From: Planctomycetota bacterium
Lineage (GTDB): Bacteria > Planctomycetota > Planctomycetia > Planctomycetales > Planctomycetaceae
Assembly (NCBI GenBank): GCA_018242525.1
Contig: JAFEBS010000054.1
Span: 12,253 to 76,252 of the forward strand
DNA length: 64,000 bases
Direction: 5' to 3'
Under the pieces are notes generated by a model. That model saw only the letters and a list, made by a program, of their open reading frames with translations. It made no database searches and was not told the DNA's origin. Both the position numbers and the translations under genes were made by a program. The stretch's first letter is position 1. Every line of letters begins with the position of its first letter. Shown piece by piece: positions 46,881 through 57,200 of the stretch.

Positions 46881-48224
46881 TTAACGATCCGGGGCGGCTC
46901 CAAACCGGCGAGCCTGGACAGCCTTTTGCGGGGGTCGACGTGGCCGACCGCCACCCGATCCCTGTTGACCCTGGCCGAACGGACGCCCCCCGCCGGAAGT
47001 CCCTCCCGGGCGGCGATTGGGGCGGCCTCCACCACCGGGACGGCGCACGGGCGCGGCCTTGGTCGCGGATCCGGGGGCCATCTGCAGGTGGTACGGATGG
47101 TCTGTGCGAACGGGAATCTGTTGCTTGATCATCCGTTCGATTCCACGCAGGGCTCCCCGCTCTTCAGCATCGCAGAAGGTCAAAGCGATCCCTTCGGCAC
47201 CGGCGCGGCCGGTCCTGCCGATGCGATGCACATAATTCTCAGGTTCAACGGGCAGATCAAAGTTGATGACGTGCGAGATGTCATCGATATCAATCCCGCG
47301 TGCGGCGATATCCGTGGCGACCAGTACTCGCGTGCGGCCATCGCGGAAGCCGTACAAAGCCCGCTGTCGGGCGGCCTGAGACTTGTCCCCGTGGATGGAA
47401 TCGGTCGAGATTCCGGCACCGTCCAGCCAGCGCGCCAGCTTGTCCGCACCATGCTTGGTCCGGGCAAACACGATCGCGCGACGGACACTGTTGTCAGACA
47501 AAATGTCCCGCAGCAGCGACTTCTTGTCTTCGCGGGCGACGAACAGCACCTGCTGTTCAATGCGCTCGGCCGTGGTCGATTGAGGTGCCACGGCGATCCG
47601 GACCGGATCCCGCAGCAACTTGTTGACCAGCGGGGCCAGCGCCGGTGGCATCGTGGCCGAGAAGAACAGGGATTGTCGCTTTGCAGGAAGTACTGCGACG
47701 ATCTTCTCAATCGCGGGCAGAAAGCCCATGTCCAGCATCCGGTCCGCTTCGTCCAGGACGAACGTGTCCAGGCCATCCAGCCGCACGGCCCCCTGTCCCA
47801 TCAAGTCCAGCAGGCGACCCGGTGTGGCGACCAGGATTTCAACACCGCGATTGAGCATCCGAGTCTGAGGCAACTGGCTGACGCCGCCGACCACAACGGC
47901 CTGGCGGAATTTCAGGCCGCGTCCGTAGGTGACGAAGCTTTCATCGATCTGTTGAGCCAATTCCCGCGTCGGAGCCAGGATCAGCACGCGCGGCTTGCGA
48001 GGAACGGCAGGGACCCGCGACATCGCCAGCCGATTCAGGATCGGCAGTGCGAAGGCGGCGGTTTTACCAGTTCCGGTCTGGGCACAGCCCAACAGGTCGC
48101 GGCCCAGCAGCAGGTGCGGGATCGACTGCGCCTGGATCGGCGTCGGTGTCGTGTAGTTTTCTTTTTCCAGCGTGAGCCGGATCGGTTCGACAAAGTCAAA
48201 ATCAGCAAACGTAGGCGAATTCAA
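46881..48224 (-). CDS. DEAD-box RNA helicase, RhlE-like
   Basis: 447 residues. Q-motif region FADFDFVEPIRLTLEKENYT with TPTPIQAQSIP, then motif I CAQTGTGKTAAFALP, Ia PTRELAQQ, GG, motif II VLDEADRMLDMGFL, SAT and the second RecA domain with ARTKHGADKLARWL, DIAARGIDIDDISHVINFD and HRIGRTGRAG. The C-terminal tail (about 380-447) is rich in Gly, Arg and Pro, typical of RhlE-type helicases that unwind structured RNA in the cold and in ribosome assembly. An RRM protein gene lies 580 bp upstream on the same strand. Confidence 0.93.
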   Translation of the reverse strand: MNSPTFADFDFVEPIRLTLEKENYTTPTPIQAQSIPHLLLGRDLLGCAQTGTGKTAAFALPILNRLAMSRVPAVPRKPRVLILAPTRELAQQIDESFVTYGRGLKFRQAVVVGGVSQLPQTRMLNRGVEILVATPGRLLDLMGQGAVRLDGLDTFVLDEADRMLDMGFLPAIEKIVAVLPAKRQSLFFSATMPPALAPLVNKLLRDPVRIAVAPQSTTAERIEQQVLFVAREDKKSLLRDILSDNSVRRAIVFARTKHGADKLARWLDGAGISTDSIHGDKSQAARQRALYGFRDGRTRVLVATDIAARGIDIDDISHVINFDLPVEPENYVHRIGRTGRAGAEGIALTFCDAEERGALRGIERMIKQQIPVRTDHPYHLQMAPGSATKAAPVRRPGGGGRPNRRPGGTSGGGRPFGQGQQGSGGGRPRRPPQKAVQARRFGAAPDR

Positions 48225-48804
48225 AGAAGGTTCCTAACAGTCGGCTGGCGGTGTGCCAGCACAGAGATTGAACGACGAGATCCATTGATCCCGTTCACCA
48301 GAAGAAATCACAGCCGTGCAGGAGACGTGCAACGCTCCCCATCGTTGACACCGCAACCGCGGTCTGGCGGGTGAGACTCTGTGACTGGGATTGATCGTCC
48401 CGATCACAGGGGCACGATCCCGAAGGATCATGGCTCACCAACCGCGATTCAAAAACGGCATGCAAACTGGCCGAGAGTTTGTTGTTGGACGGGGGTTTCA
48501 GGCCCGCCAAACGATTTGCAGAACGGGTTTGAAAACCCGTCGAATGCCAACTCACAGCCCGGCTGAAACGGCAGGGCCGTTCAGCCACAAGACGCAACTC
48601 AAGAGTATCGTCTCGAATCCGGGCGCGCTTTCAGCAGCGTTCCGGCACATCTTTCAGGCGATCAACCTGGAGCTGCTCAGCAACGGCGTTAGAGCCGGAG
48701 TTGGGCAGGCTGAGCAACGCGGTGGGGAACCGAAGTCCCCCGCCCGCGAATCGGATTCGTATCAATCGCCTTGGGAGTCGAGAGAGATCACTCAACTCAA
48801 ATCA
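48225..48804. other. 580-bp non-coding region between RRM and helicase genes
   Basis: Both flanking genes read on the minus strand. No plausible gene is seen; the long plus-strand frame here runs antisense through the RRM gene and is rejected. A hairpin with a UUCG loop is listed separately. ACGGGTTTGAAAACCCGT at 48523-48540 is another short palindrome. The region may hold the helicase promoter and leader, but no convincing promoter is visible. Confidence 0.5.
48724..48741 (-). promoter_or_regulatory. C(UUCG)G tetraloop hairpin downstream of RRM gene
   Basis: On the minus strand GGGGGAC pairs with GTTCCCC around TTCG, closed by C-G, the very stable UUCG tetraloop. It begins 64 nt after the RRM stop codon. 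There is no U-tract, so it is more likely a 3'-end stabiliser or processing structure than an intrinsic terminator. Confidence 0.55.
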
Positions 48805-49143
48805 TTAGTAACGGCCGCCACCGCCGCCACCATATCCACCACCACCGCCGTAGCTGCCTCGGCCACCACCACCGTATCCGCCGCGACTTCCGCCGCGTTC
48901 TTCACGAGGACGGGCTTCGTTGACAGTCAGGGTCCGACCCTGAAATTCCGTCCCATTCACAGCCTGAACGGCGGAGTCAGCACCGTCCGCCATCTCAACA
49001 AATCCGAATCCCCGCGACCGGCCGGTTTCACGATCGGAAATCACCTGGGTCGAAGTCACCGAGCCATGTTGCGAAAACAGATCTCGCAGGTCATCGGCGG
49101 TCGTATTGAACGACAGATTCCCAACATACAAATTCTTGCTCAT
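48805..49143 (-). CDS. Glycine-rich RRM RNA-binding protein
   Basis: About 112 residues: one RRM (2-80) and a Gly/Tyr/Arg tail (about 83-112). RNP2 is LYVGNL near residues 5-10, RNP1 is RGFGFVEM near 45-52. This is the class of small RRM proteins found in cyanobacteria and planctomycetes, often cold-induced and thought to act as RNA chaperones. The start ATG at 49143 has GAAGGA 5 nt upstream; the frame extends to 49257 without support. A DEAD-box helicase gene follows on the same strand. Confidence 0.92.
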   Translation of the reverse strand: MSKNLYVGNLSFNTTADDLRDLFSQHGSVTSTQVISDRETGRSRGFGFVEMADGADSAVQAVNGTEFQGRTLTVNEARPREERGGSRGGYGGGGRGSYGGGGGYGGGGGGRY

Positions 49144-49850
49144 CGTCATCCTTCGCGGGCGAGAGTACGCCCACCAAAACAGGTCATTGGCTGCCCCGAA
49201 ACATCGTTGCAGGGAAGATCTAAGCCAAACCGAAGACCGACGTCGAACCGTCTTCACCGCGGCGAGCTCTTCCGAGAATGCTCACCAAGGGAAAATCCGA
49301 TTGGGACGCGGCCATCAAACGTCACCGGGCCTGGCGATCTTGGACTCTGCAGACGGGGCAGTGAGGAAGAACACGAGAGCAAAGGTGGACAAAAGCGGCA
49401 GACATCTTCCTACTCGACAGACACCTTTGTCCATCGAAGTGAACTGTGATGATATCCATTCACCCCGGAAAAGAAAATGGCAATCGGCGTGGTTTGATGG
49501 AAATCCAAAGCCGGCTGAGGTTAAGTCGTATGGAATGCCTCGAAATTGTCACGCCTGCCCAAGCGGCGGGGTTTGGTCTCGAATGCGCAGCAAGAGCCTA
49601 ACTCAAAATGAGTTGCACTCATGTTTGATCAACTGAATGGCGCGTTTATGCCTCAGTCGGGCGGGAGGCCGTGAGAATCTGCCTAATGGATAAGGGGTTG
49701 AAAACTCTTCGCCAATTCTCATCTCTTCCACGCAGAATCGCTTGAGGCGTGTCTCCCGGGTAGGATGGACTTTTCATCTGTCTGGTCCTAATTTGAGGCA
49801 CTCCGATAGTGTTTCGGACAGTCGAGGCGTCCCTCTTGCAAGAGAAATCT
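49144..49850. other. 707-bp region without a recognised gene
   Basis: Lies between the divergent RRM (minus) and hotdog-crotonase (plus) genes. It should hold promoters for both and, on the minus strand, an RRM leader. AACTCAAAATGAGTT at 49601-49615 is a small palindrome. Open frames here have poor composition and no ribosome-binding site. The base composition is noticeably less GC-rich near 49580-49700 than in the neighbouring genes. Confidence 0.45.
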
Positions 49851-51080
49851 ATGAAACCCGGGCTGGCGGTCGGGACGATCGGCGAGTTGCGAACGGCTGT
49901 TGCCGCCCACCAGGTCATCCACCTGGGTGCCGAATCGCAGACCGGCGCTGTTGTGTTTTCAACCCCGTCGATGATCGACCTGATGGAGCATGCTGCCCGC
50001 GAAGCCTTGCGGCCGTTCCTGGATCCCGGTGAAGAGTCGGTCGGGGCGACGGTTCAGGTCGAGCACCTGGCCGCCACACCGATCGGCGCGGTGGTGCGGG
50101 CGGTCGCCCGAGTCACCTCCGTCAATCGCAAACTGGTCGACTTTGAGATCCAGGCGTTTGACGCCGCCGATCAGATCGGACGCGGAACTCATACTCGAGC
50201 CGTCATCCAGACCGATCGATTTGCCGGACGCCTGGCCGAAAAGTCGGCCAAACTTCCCGAGGGAGTGATCCTGCCCATGGCCCTGAATCCCAATACCGGC
50301 GATTTGCCCCGCCTGGAAACCTTGTCGGTCGACCAGTCCGGATCGACAGTCGCCGTGACACTCAATCGTCCGCAAAAACTGAATGCGGTGAACGCTCAAA
50401 TGACCGCGGACTGGGAGCGGGTCAACGACTGGCTGGCCGGACATCCACAAATCCGCGTCGTGATCGTGACCGGAGCCGGCGAAGCGTTTTGCGCCGGCGA
50501 CGATGTCCCCGAAGTCGGCACTTTGCCGATCGACGTTGCGACTCAATTGAGCCTCCGTCAGGCCCGGATGTACCTCAGTTGGGAACAACTTCCCCAGATC
50601 TTCATTGCGGCCGTGAACGGAGTAGCGTTGGGTGCTGGCTGTGTGATGGCCTGCGCGTGTGATTTCCGGATTGCGGCTCATTCCGCCCGGTTCGGAATGC
50701 CCGAAATCCTGTTGGGATGGCCACCGGGGTATGGGATCGCACAATTGACGGCCCTCGTCGGCAAGGCCCGCGCCCTGCAATTGTGTCTGCTTGGTCAACA
50801 GATCACATCTCAGACCGCCGCGGAATTTGGATTGACGCTGGACGTCGTGCCACTGGGCCGCGTCGTCACCGCCGCCCGCGAACTGGGGACGCGTCTGCTG
50901 TCCCTCCCTGCCAACGCCTTGCGCGAAACGAAGCGGCTGGTTCATCAGGACGAGGGATCTCAGCCGAAGATCGCTCACCTGTCCGACACCGCCAGCTACA
51001 TCCGCTGCCTGCAGGAACCCGACGCCCGCGAAGGCATCGCCGCCTTCCGCGAAAAGCGTCCGCCGAAGTACGAGCCATGA
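49851..51080 (+). CDS. FlK-like hotdog thioesterase fused to crotonase-fold protein
   Basis: About 409 residues. Residues 1-140 form a hotdog thioesterase of the FlK type: FSTPSMIDLMEHAA with Thr38 and Glu46, and VQVEHLAATPIGA with His72. The Thr-8-Glu-26-His spacing equals that of FlK Thr42/Glu50/His76. Residues about 160-409 are an enoyl-CoA hydratase/isomerase fold: LNRPQKLNAVNAQM, GEAFCAGDDVPE, ALGAGCVMACACD and FGMPEILLGWPPGYG. Of the two hydratase glutamates the first is Val265 and the second is kept as Glu285, so simple hydration is doubtful. It probably acts successively on one acyl-CoA. ATG 49851 is used; the frame opens to 49809. Confidence 0.87.
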   Translation: MKPGLAVGTIGELRTAVAAHQVIHLGAESQTGAVVFSTPSMIDLMEHAAREALRPFLDPGEESVGATVQVEHLAATPIGAVVRAVARVTSVNRKLVDFEIQAFDAADQIGRGTHTRAVIQTDRFAGRLAEKSAKLPEGVILPMALNPNTGDLPRLETLSVDQSGSTVAVTLNRPQKLNAVNAQMTADWERVNDWLAGHPQIRVVIVTGAGEAFCAGDDVPEVGTLPIDVATQLSLRQARMYLSWEQLPQIFIAAVNGVALGAGCVMACACDFRIAAHSARFGMPEILLGWPPGYGIAQLTALVGKARALQLCLLGQQITSQTAAEFGLTLDVVPLGRVVTAARELGTRLLSLPANALRETKRLVHQDEGSQPKIAHLSDTASYIRCLQEPDAREGIAAFREKRPPKYEP

Positions 51081-51119
51081 TACGATCCTGACCACTCTCG
51101 CATTGGTTGAAAGGGAATC

Positions 51120-54100
51120 ATGACGGAAGAGGAACTTCAGGCGTTGATCGTCACAGGGGATGCTCAACCGCTGCTGGATGCGATGGCAGGCATGCCGGAA
51201 TCCGAGCGGTTGAAACTCGCCAGGTTTGCTGCGTCACTGATCAAACCCGAGGGGGCCGGACAACCGTGGAAAAACCACCGCACCTACTGCTGTGCTCATC
51301 TCGCGGTCTTCGGACTCGGCTCGTGGGACCAGGTCAGGAAGCTGAGCCGTGAGCTGAATCACCTCGCGACCAACAACATCCGTTTCTACAGTTGGCTTCC
51401 CGAGGTCCTGAAGAATCGACGTCCCGAATGGCTCGAGCGCTGGGCCAGTCATCAACTGGCGGATCCGATCAATCCTCAGTGGGGCGTGGTACGCAAACTG
51501 GTTCGCGAGGGGATCTGCCCCAAGCCGAACGACGACAACTATATCATCAAGATGATCCATGGATTTTGGGAGCAGCGACTTGCCGACGAGAACTGGCAAC
51601 TCGCCGACAGCCTGCGGGCTGATCCTGGTTTGATGAACGACGAAATCTGGAAAATCTTCGAGGTTGAGCCTCCCGGCAAAGGGGTGCTGCTCTTCACCAA
51701 CGACCTTGTGGATCATCCCATGTCGTGGAGCAAAGCCCTGAAAGTCCTGTCGGCGGCCGGTGAAATCGATCGGGGCCAACTGTTGACGAAGTCGCTGGAA
51801 GCGTTGCGGACAGGACGTCGCGCGGCCGGAGCGACCTGGTATTTCCGGTTCCACGAACTGCTGGAACCGACGCTTGAAGAGCGTGTTGAGCGACAGTCCC
51901 TCTATCTCGACCTGCTGAGCAACACGGTCCCGGCCGTCATCGCGTTCGCGCTCGAATCGCTCAGCCTGCTTGCAAAACAGAAACGCCTCGACGCGAACGC
52001 GTATCTCGACGCGGTCCCCCGCGTGTTTGACGTCGAACCCAAGGGCCCGCCCGTCACTGCCATCAAACTGCTCAGCCAATTGGTGAAGCAGCAGCCAGGT
52101 CTCGCTCCATCCGGCGCCCTCGCGGTCTGCCATGCGGTCGGTCACGAATCACCCGACGTGCAACTGGCTGGCATCACCTTTCTTGAGTCCCTGAAGCTGG
52201 AACCAAATTCTGGCGTGGCTGCTGAACTCGACACTCACATTCCGTCCGTGGCCGCGTCGCTGCGAGGCCGAGTCAAACAGTTGCGGCAAAACCTGCAGTC
52301 GGCCGCCACGTCCGGGGGACGCGATCCCGCTGCGAGTGCCGTCGAAACCGAGCGTCCGCGGCGAAACGCGTCCTCAAAGCGTGCGGCGAAGAAGCCGACC
52401 ACTGCCGGTCCGTCATCGGCCACCGCGGAGATAAATGCGGAAGAGATTGCACTGCGCAGCGAGATTGCCGCGCTGACGAAGGCGCAGAAGGTCTCGCTGG
52501 GGATTGACTCCACCCTGCGCCTGCTGGATGGCGGTGGCGACCTGGTCGCAGTGACGGTCGACCCGCTCAAGCGAATTCAGTTGCTGCCTGAACACGAACT
52601 GAAGCCGATTGCCTCACTTGATGAACTGCTGGATGCGATGTTGTCGGCCATCGAAACGCCCTGCGACGCAGACCAATTCGAGCGAATTCTGGATGGACTG
52701 AGCCGCCTTTGTGATCAGCGGCCACCCGACTTCGCCACCCGTACCGCACCATTGCTGAAGCGAGCGGCCAAGTTGTCGGACGGGTTCAAACCGTTGTTGC
52801 AGCATGAACTGGGCCTGCGCGGACTGTCGTTCTTTCTGGTGGCGGCGTGGTGCCAGCCAGGCGCGACCGTCCGCATCGAGACTGCGGACGCGGCCGGGCA
52901 GACGGGATTGGAGTTTCTGGTCGATCGGGTCCGCGAGTTGGTCTGCCGCGTCACCGCCGGCCGGGCCGCCCCCCTGATTGCTGCGCCGACTCATCGGGGC
53001 GGCTGGTTGTCTCCCGTCGTGCTTGTGAATCGACTCCTGGAATGCCAGCGGACGGGTCTCGAACCCGATGCATTGGATCTGATTCAGGCCCTGCTGCGGC
53101 TGGCACCCGATGGTCGGAAGGCCGCATCTGCACTGGCACGCAAGTTGAAGTCTCCTGTGGCAGATGCTGTCCGATTCGCGGTTGGAGGTCCCTTCGACGA
53201 TGCCGGTGCGGCCGCTGAACCCGCATTGTGGATTGCCGCCCTGCGTGGCCGCGATCCATCGCTGTCGATACCCAAGCACAAGCGCGGGTTTGATGGCCCG
53301 GATGTGTGGGGCCCAGCAACGCGACAATGGAATGCCGTCCGTCGCCCTGACTCGCGGCCTGAAGATGCGGAATGGCCGCTCACGATCCACGTGGCAATCA
53401 AGCCGGGATTCGGGGCGAAGAAATTCCGCAGTGATCTGCCCACGCTGAAACTGAACTACGAACGGCGACTCGATGACGAATGGGTCGACGGCGAACTGCG
53501 CCGGTACAGACAGCGGTGGCCCAAGGCGAGCCTGACGGGCATCGAACGGCAGCTGCGCTGGAGTGACATGGCCTGGGGGCCCGGCACGGCGGCGGCAGTG
53601 CTGCAAATCTGGCCCATCAATCCAGATCCCACGTTTGTGACGGGGATCGAGTCCATCTTGTGCGTGCTCGATGCGCCAGCATCCACACTGCGGCGAACGG
53701 CCGAGTTCCTGCAGCCGCTGTTCGTGCCCCAGACGCCATTTTCCGAGATGGCCCAGCTTCTCGTCGCCGTTTCACTGGTGGCCAGGGATGCGGGATTGAA
53801 CGTCTATGCCACCGATGCGTTGATCGCTTTGATCGACGACGGTCGCTGTGTTGGCGATGAGTTGGGAGGCGTCTACCGAAAGCTCATCGTCAGCGATGCG
53901 CTCAAATGCAACCGCCTGGCCGCGCAACTTGGCGTGGTGGCCCGAGTCTCGCCATTGCACGCTCACGTTTGTTCCCGGATTGTTCAGTCCATGTTCAACG
54001 ATGCCGCCTTGCTGCCCAACTCACTGCCGCCGAACGACGCCCATCACCTGCTTGCTCTGCTCCTCGAATGGCTCGTTGAACTGGAGGAACCACTGCATGC

Positions 54101-54266
54101 GGCCACGCGACGGGTGCTCTCCACTGTGACGGGTTCCAGCAAGACCGCGAAACTTGCGAGGGACCTGGTCGCCCGGACGTCGCCCGCCAACGCGGCACAC
54201 CGGCGACAAGTGATTCTGGAATCACTCCGTGGACGGCTGCGCAGTGCGAAGGTCTGCCCGCCGTGA
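51120..54266 (+). CDS. Large helical-repeat protein, possibly DUF6493-like
   Basis: 1048 residues, no signal peptide or membrane segment, so cytoplasmic. The N-terminal half is made of HEAT-like helices (WLPEVLKNRRPEWLERWASH, VIAFALESLSLLAKQKRLD, VQLAGITFLESLKL). A basic Ala/Lys/Pro linker lies near 400-435, then a second domain with KAQKVSLGIDSTLRLLDGGG. The layout recalls DUF6493 proteins, often found near MoxR/VWA and SWIM-finger genes, but I am not certain. ATG 51120 has AAAGGG upstream. It follows the crotonase fusion by 39 bp and ends 7 bp from the convergent PSD1 gene. Confidence 0.75.
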   Translation: MTEEELQALIVTGDAQPLLDAMAGMPESERLKLARFAASLIKPEGAGQPWKNHRTYCCAHLAVFGLGSWDQVRKLSRELNHLATNNIRFYSWLPEVLKNRRPEWLERWASHQLADPINPQWGVVRKLVREGICPKPNDDNYIIKMIHGFWEQRLADENWQLADSLRADPGLMNDEIWKIFEVEPPGKGVLLFTNDLVDHPMSWSKALKVLSAAGEIDRGQLLTKSLEALRTGRRAAGATWYFRFHELLEPTLEERVERQSLYLDLLSNTVPAVIAFALESLSLLAKQKRLDANAYLDAVPRVFDVEPKGPPVTAIKLLSQLVKQQPGLAPSGALAVCHAVGHESPDVQLAGITFLESLKLEPNSGVAAELDTHIPSVAASLRGRVKQLRQNLQSAATSGGRDPAASAVETERPRRNASSKRAAKKPTTAGPSSATAEINAEEIALRSEIAALTKAQKVSLGIDSTLRLLDGGGDLVAVTVDPLKRIQLLPEHELKPIASLDELLDAMLSAIETPCDADQFERILDGLSRLCDQRPPDFATRTAPLLKRAAKLSDGFKPLLQHELGLRGLSFFLVAAWCQPGATVRIETADAAGQTGLEFLVDRVRELVCRVTAGRAAPLIAAPTHRGGWLSPVVLVNRLLECQRTGLEPDALDLIQALLRLAPDGRKAASALARKLKSPVADAVRFAVGGPFDDAGAAAEPALWIAALRGRDPSLSIPKHKRGFDGPDVWGPATRQWNAVRRPDSRPEDAEWPLTIHVAIKPGFGAKKFRSDLPTLKLNYERRLDDEWVDGELRRYRQRWPKASLTGIERQLRWSDMAWGPGTAAAVLQIWPINPDPTFVTGIESILCVLDAPASTLRRTAEFLQPLFVPQTPFSEMAQLLVAVSLVARDAGLNVYATDALIALIDDGRCVGDELGGVYRKLIVSDALKCNRLAAQLGVVARVSPLHAHVCSRIVQSMFNDAALLPNSLPPNDAHHLLALLLEWLVELEEPLHAATRRVLSTVTGSSKTAKLARDLVARTSPANAAHRRQVILESLRGRLRSAKVCPP

Positions 54267-54273
54267 CGAGAGC

Positions 54274-57200
54274 TCAATCCACAAACGCGAATTCGTTCAG
54301 ATTCAAGATCACCCGGCAGGCCTGACCAAACCCGTGTTCCTGGGAATATCGAACGAGAGCGGCCTGTTCCTCCGGCGTGGGACGTCTCCCCAGCGCCAGA
54401 CGGAACGCGAACTCGATCCGTTGCGGTCCGTCTGCCGCAGATCCTTCCACTCTGGCGGCCATCTGCCGGGACATTGCCAGGACCAGCTTGTTATTCAACA
54501 GGGCCAGCGCCTGCAGGGCGGTCACCGTTTCATTCCGCTTTTCGACGATCATCGATGGATCCGCGCAATCGAGTGTCGTCATGAACGGTTGAGTCTGCGA
54601 GCGAACCAGGAACCGATAAATCGATCGCCGGTGCGACCGCGGATCATCGACATTATGCAGGTGATATTGGTAGTGCGGCGAATGCTCGGGCTTTTCGATG
54701 ACGAAGTCCTGGAATGCCGGGCCTCCCATGCGATCATCCAGCTTGCCGGCAACCAGCAGCAGGCTGTCCCGCAACGACTCCGCGTCCAGCTTTCGCCGGT
54801 TCGCACGCCAGTAGAGGGTATTTGCTGAATCAATTGACTGCGGCGAGTCCGCGGTCTCCGGGCCGTCGACCCCGGATGACTGCTGGTACGTGGCGCTGCA
54901 CACCATCAGGCGGTGCAATTGCTTGAGCGACCGGAACTGGGCAGTTCCCCGGCGGCTGTCCTCCCGGATCTCGCAGGCGAGCCAATCCAGCAATTCCGGA
55001 TGTGTCGGCAATTGTCCCATCCGGCCGAAGTCGTTGGGCGAATCGACGATCCCGCGTCCAAAATGATGCTGCCAGATGCGATTGGCAATGGATCGCCAGG
55101 TCAGTGGATGATTGTCGTCGACAATCCACTTCGCCAGGGCCACGCGCCGCAACCCTTCGGCATGCCCTGTCGGCAACTGAAACTCCCCGGTTTCTCCCGG
55201 CCTCAAGGGAACAAAGCCGGGCCCGACTTCGTCGCCGGGCGACGTAACATCGCCCCGTTTCAGAATCCGGATCGGCCGTGGCTTGCCACCCATCGGGCCG
55301 GTCCCGGTAAACGCGCCGCCGCCGTAATAGACCATCCCCGCGTACACGTATTGCGGGGCCGGCAGGCTGCCGAGTTGGCGCGCGGTTTCGGCCAGGGCCG
55401 ATTCGACGTGCTGAAGTTCGTCACGGACCGCTGACGGAACATGCCGGGCGAGCAATGCGGACCGTTGCTCGCGCAAACTGTTCACGTCAACTGCGGGCTG
55501 ACCGGTGTAAACGCCATCGACCAGGTTCGTCTTCGCCCAGCGAACCGGCGCTTCGATGGAATCCAGCGCGGTCACCGTGGCACCCAGGGAGACATTTTTT
55601 CCCTCGGCATCGAAAACACTCAATTCCGCGAGTGCAAAGATGAAGTCGTTCTGCCGGGGTGCCAGACGTGTGGCGGTAAACCGGACGTAGCGAGCGGTCA
55701 CATCACGGACTTCGACTTGCTGCAACGTGGTCCCTGGATTCGGCAGATTCGCGGCCGTTTGATCGACCAGGACAACCACGTTCTGCGCCAGTTCCGGGTC
55801 GTTGGCTGCTTCGATTTTGAAACGCAGCGGAAATCCGAATCCAGCCCCGATGTTGTTGAAGTCGTCCCAGCAGCCGACATACGACAGCTTGCGAATCGGG
55901 ACCACGCGCCCCAGGTCAATTTGAACCCATTTTGGCTTGTCGTCCGTCATCTCGATCGCACTATGGAAGCCGTATTCGGGACGCCGTTGCCCGGCAACTG
56001 CCTGGCGGCTGGCGGCGATCTTCTGATCCAGTTCCTTGAGTTCGGGGCCACCCAGGCGAGTCACTTCTGCCGTTAACCGCTGCTCTTCTCCCTTCAGGCG
56101 CTGCTGCTCGGCGAGCAACGTCTGTCGTTTGTGACCAATCTCCGGATTCGCATCGAACGTGCGATCCGCCCGATCCAGGGCGGCAAACACGGCCTGCAAC
56201 CGGTAATAGTCTGTCTGGGTGACCGGATCAAACTTGTGATTGTGACACCGGGCACATTGTACAGTCAGGCTGCAGAACGTGTTCATGGCGGTGGTGACCA
56301 TGTCGTCTCGGTCCAGGTTGCGGGCGATCTTGCCGTCGGTCTTGGATTCCGGGACTTCCGCATGCCCGATGAAATCCCACGGCCCCGCCGCAATGAAGCC
56401 GGTTCCCGTGATGCCATCAACAGTTTCCGGCCACAGGATATCCCCGGCCAGTTGTTCCAGCACGAATCGGTCATACGGCTTGTCTTCATTCAAGGATCGG
56501 ATGACGTAGTCGCGATACGGCCACGAATTGGGACGCAGTTTGTCCTTGTCATAACCGTGAGTGTCCCCGTAGTGGACGACGTCCAGCCAGTGTCGCGCCC
56601 AGCGTTCACCGTATCGGGGCGACGCCAGCAGCCGATCCACCAGGCGTTCGCAGGCCGCGGGATCCGGGTCCGCGACAAACTCATCAATTTCCGACGGGTC
56701 AGGAGGCAATCCATGCAGATCAAACGTCAGTCGGCGAATCAGTGTTCGACGATCCGCGGCTGGCGACGGGGATAATCGTTTCTCAATCAGTTTGGCCTGG
56801 ATGAAGGCATCAATGGGATTCTGCGATACGGATCTGGCCCCCACATCTGCCGCCGTGACGATGGGAACGGCCGGACGAAGCAGGGGCTGGACACTCCACC
56901 AGGTCTGACCGTCAAACTGACGGTCTTTCAACGTCAACGAATCGGGCCATTCCGCTCCGGATGCGATCCAGTCTCGCAGGGTCTTCAGTTGTTCCCGGGA
57001 GAGAGGTGCCGAATTCTTCGGCATTTCGGGCTGGTCACCTTCGACGTACTGCAGCAGCAGGCTGTCCGCCGGTTTGCCAGCGGCAATCGTCGCTCCGTTG
57101 TCCCCCCCCATGTGCAGTGCCTGGCGGGTAGACAGTGACAATCCCCCCTTGTGATCGTCGTCGTTGTGACACCGCACGCAATGACGTTCAAAGATCTGCC

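Noticed and set aside
46926..48374. 482-codon plus-strand open frame
   Set aside because: Antisense to the DEAD-box helicase; no motif.
48391..49449. 352-codon plus-strand open frame filling the gap around the RRM gene
   Set aside because: Its Ala/Thr/Ser-rich middle is simply the reverse of the Gly-rich RRM tail, and no ribosome-binding site is present.
49959..51167. 402-codon minus-strand open frame
   Set aside because: Antisense to the thioesterase-crotonase fusion, which has catalytic residues in the right spacing.
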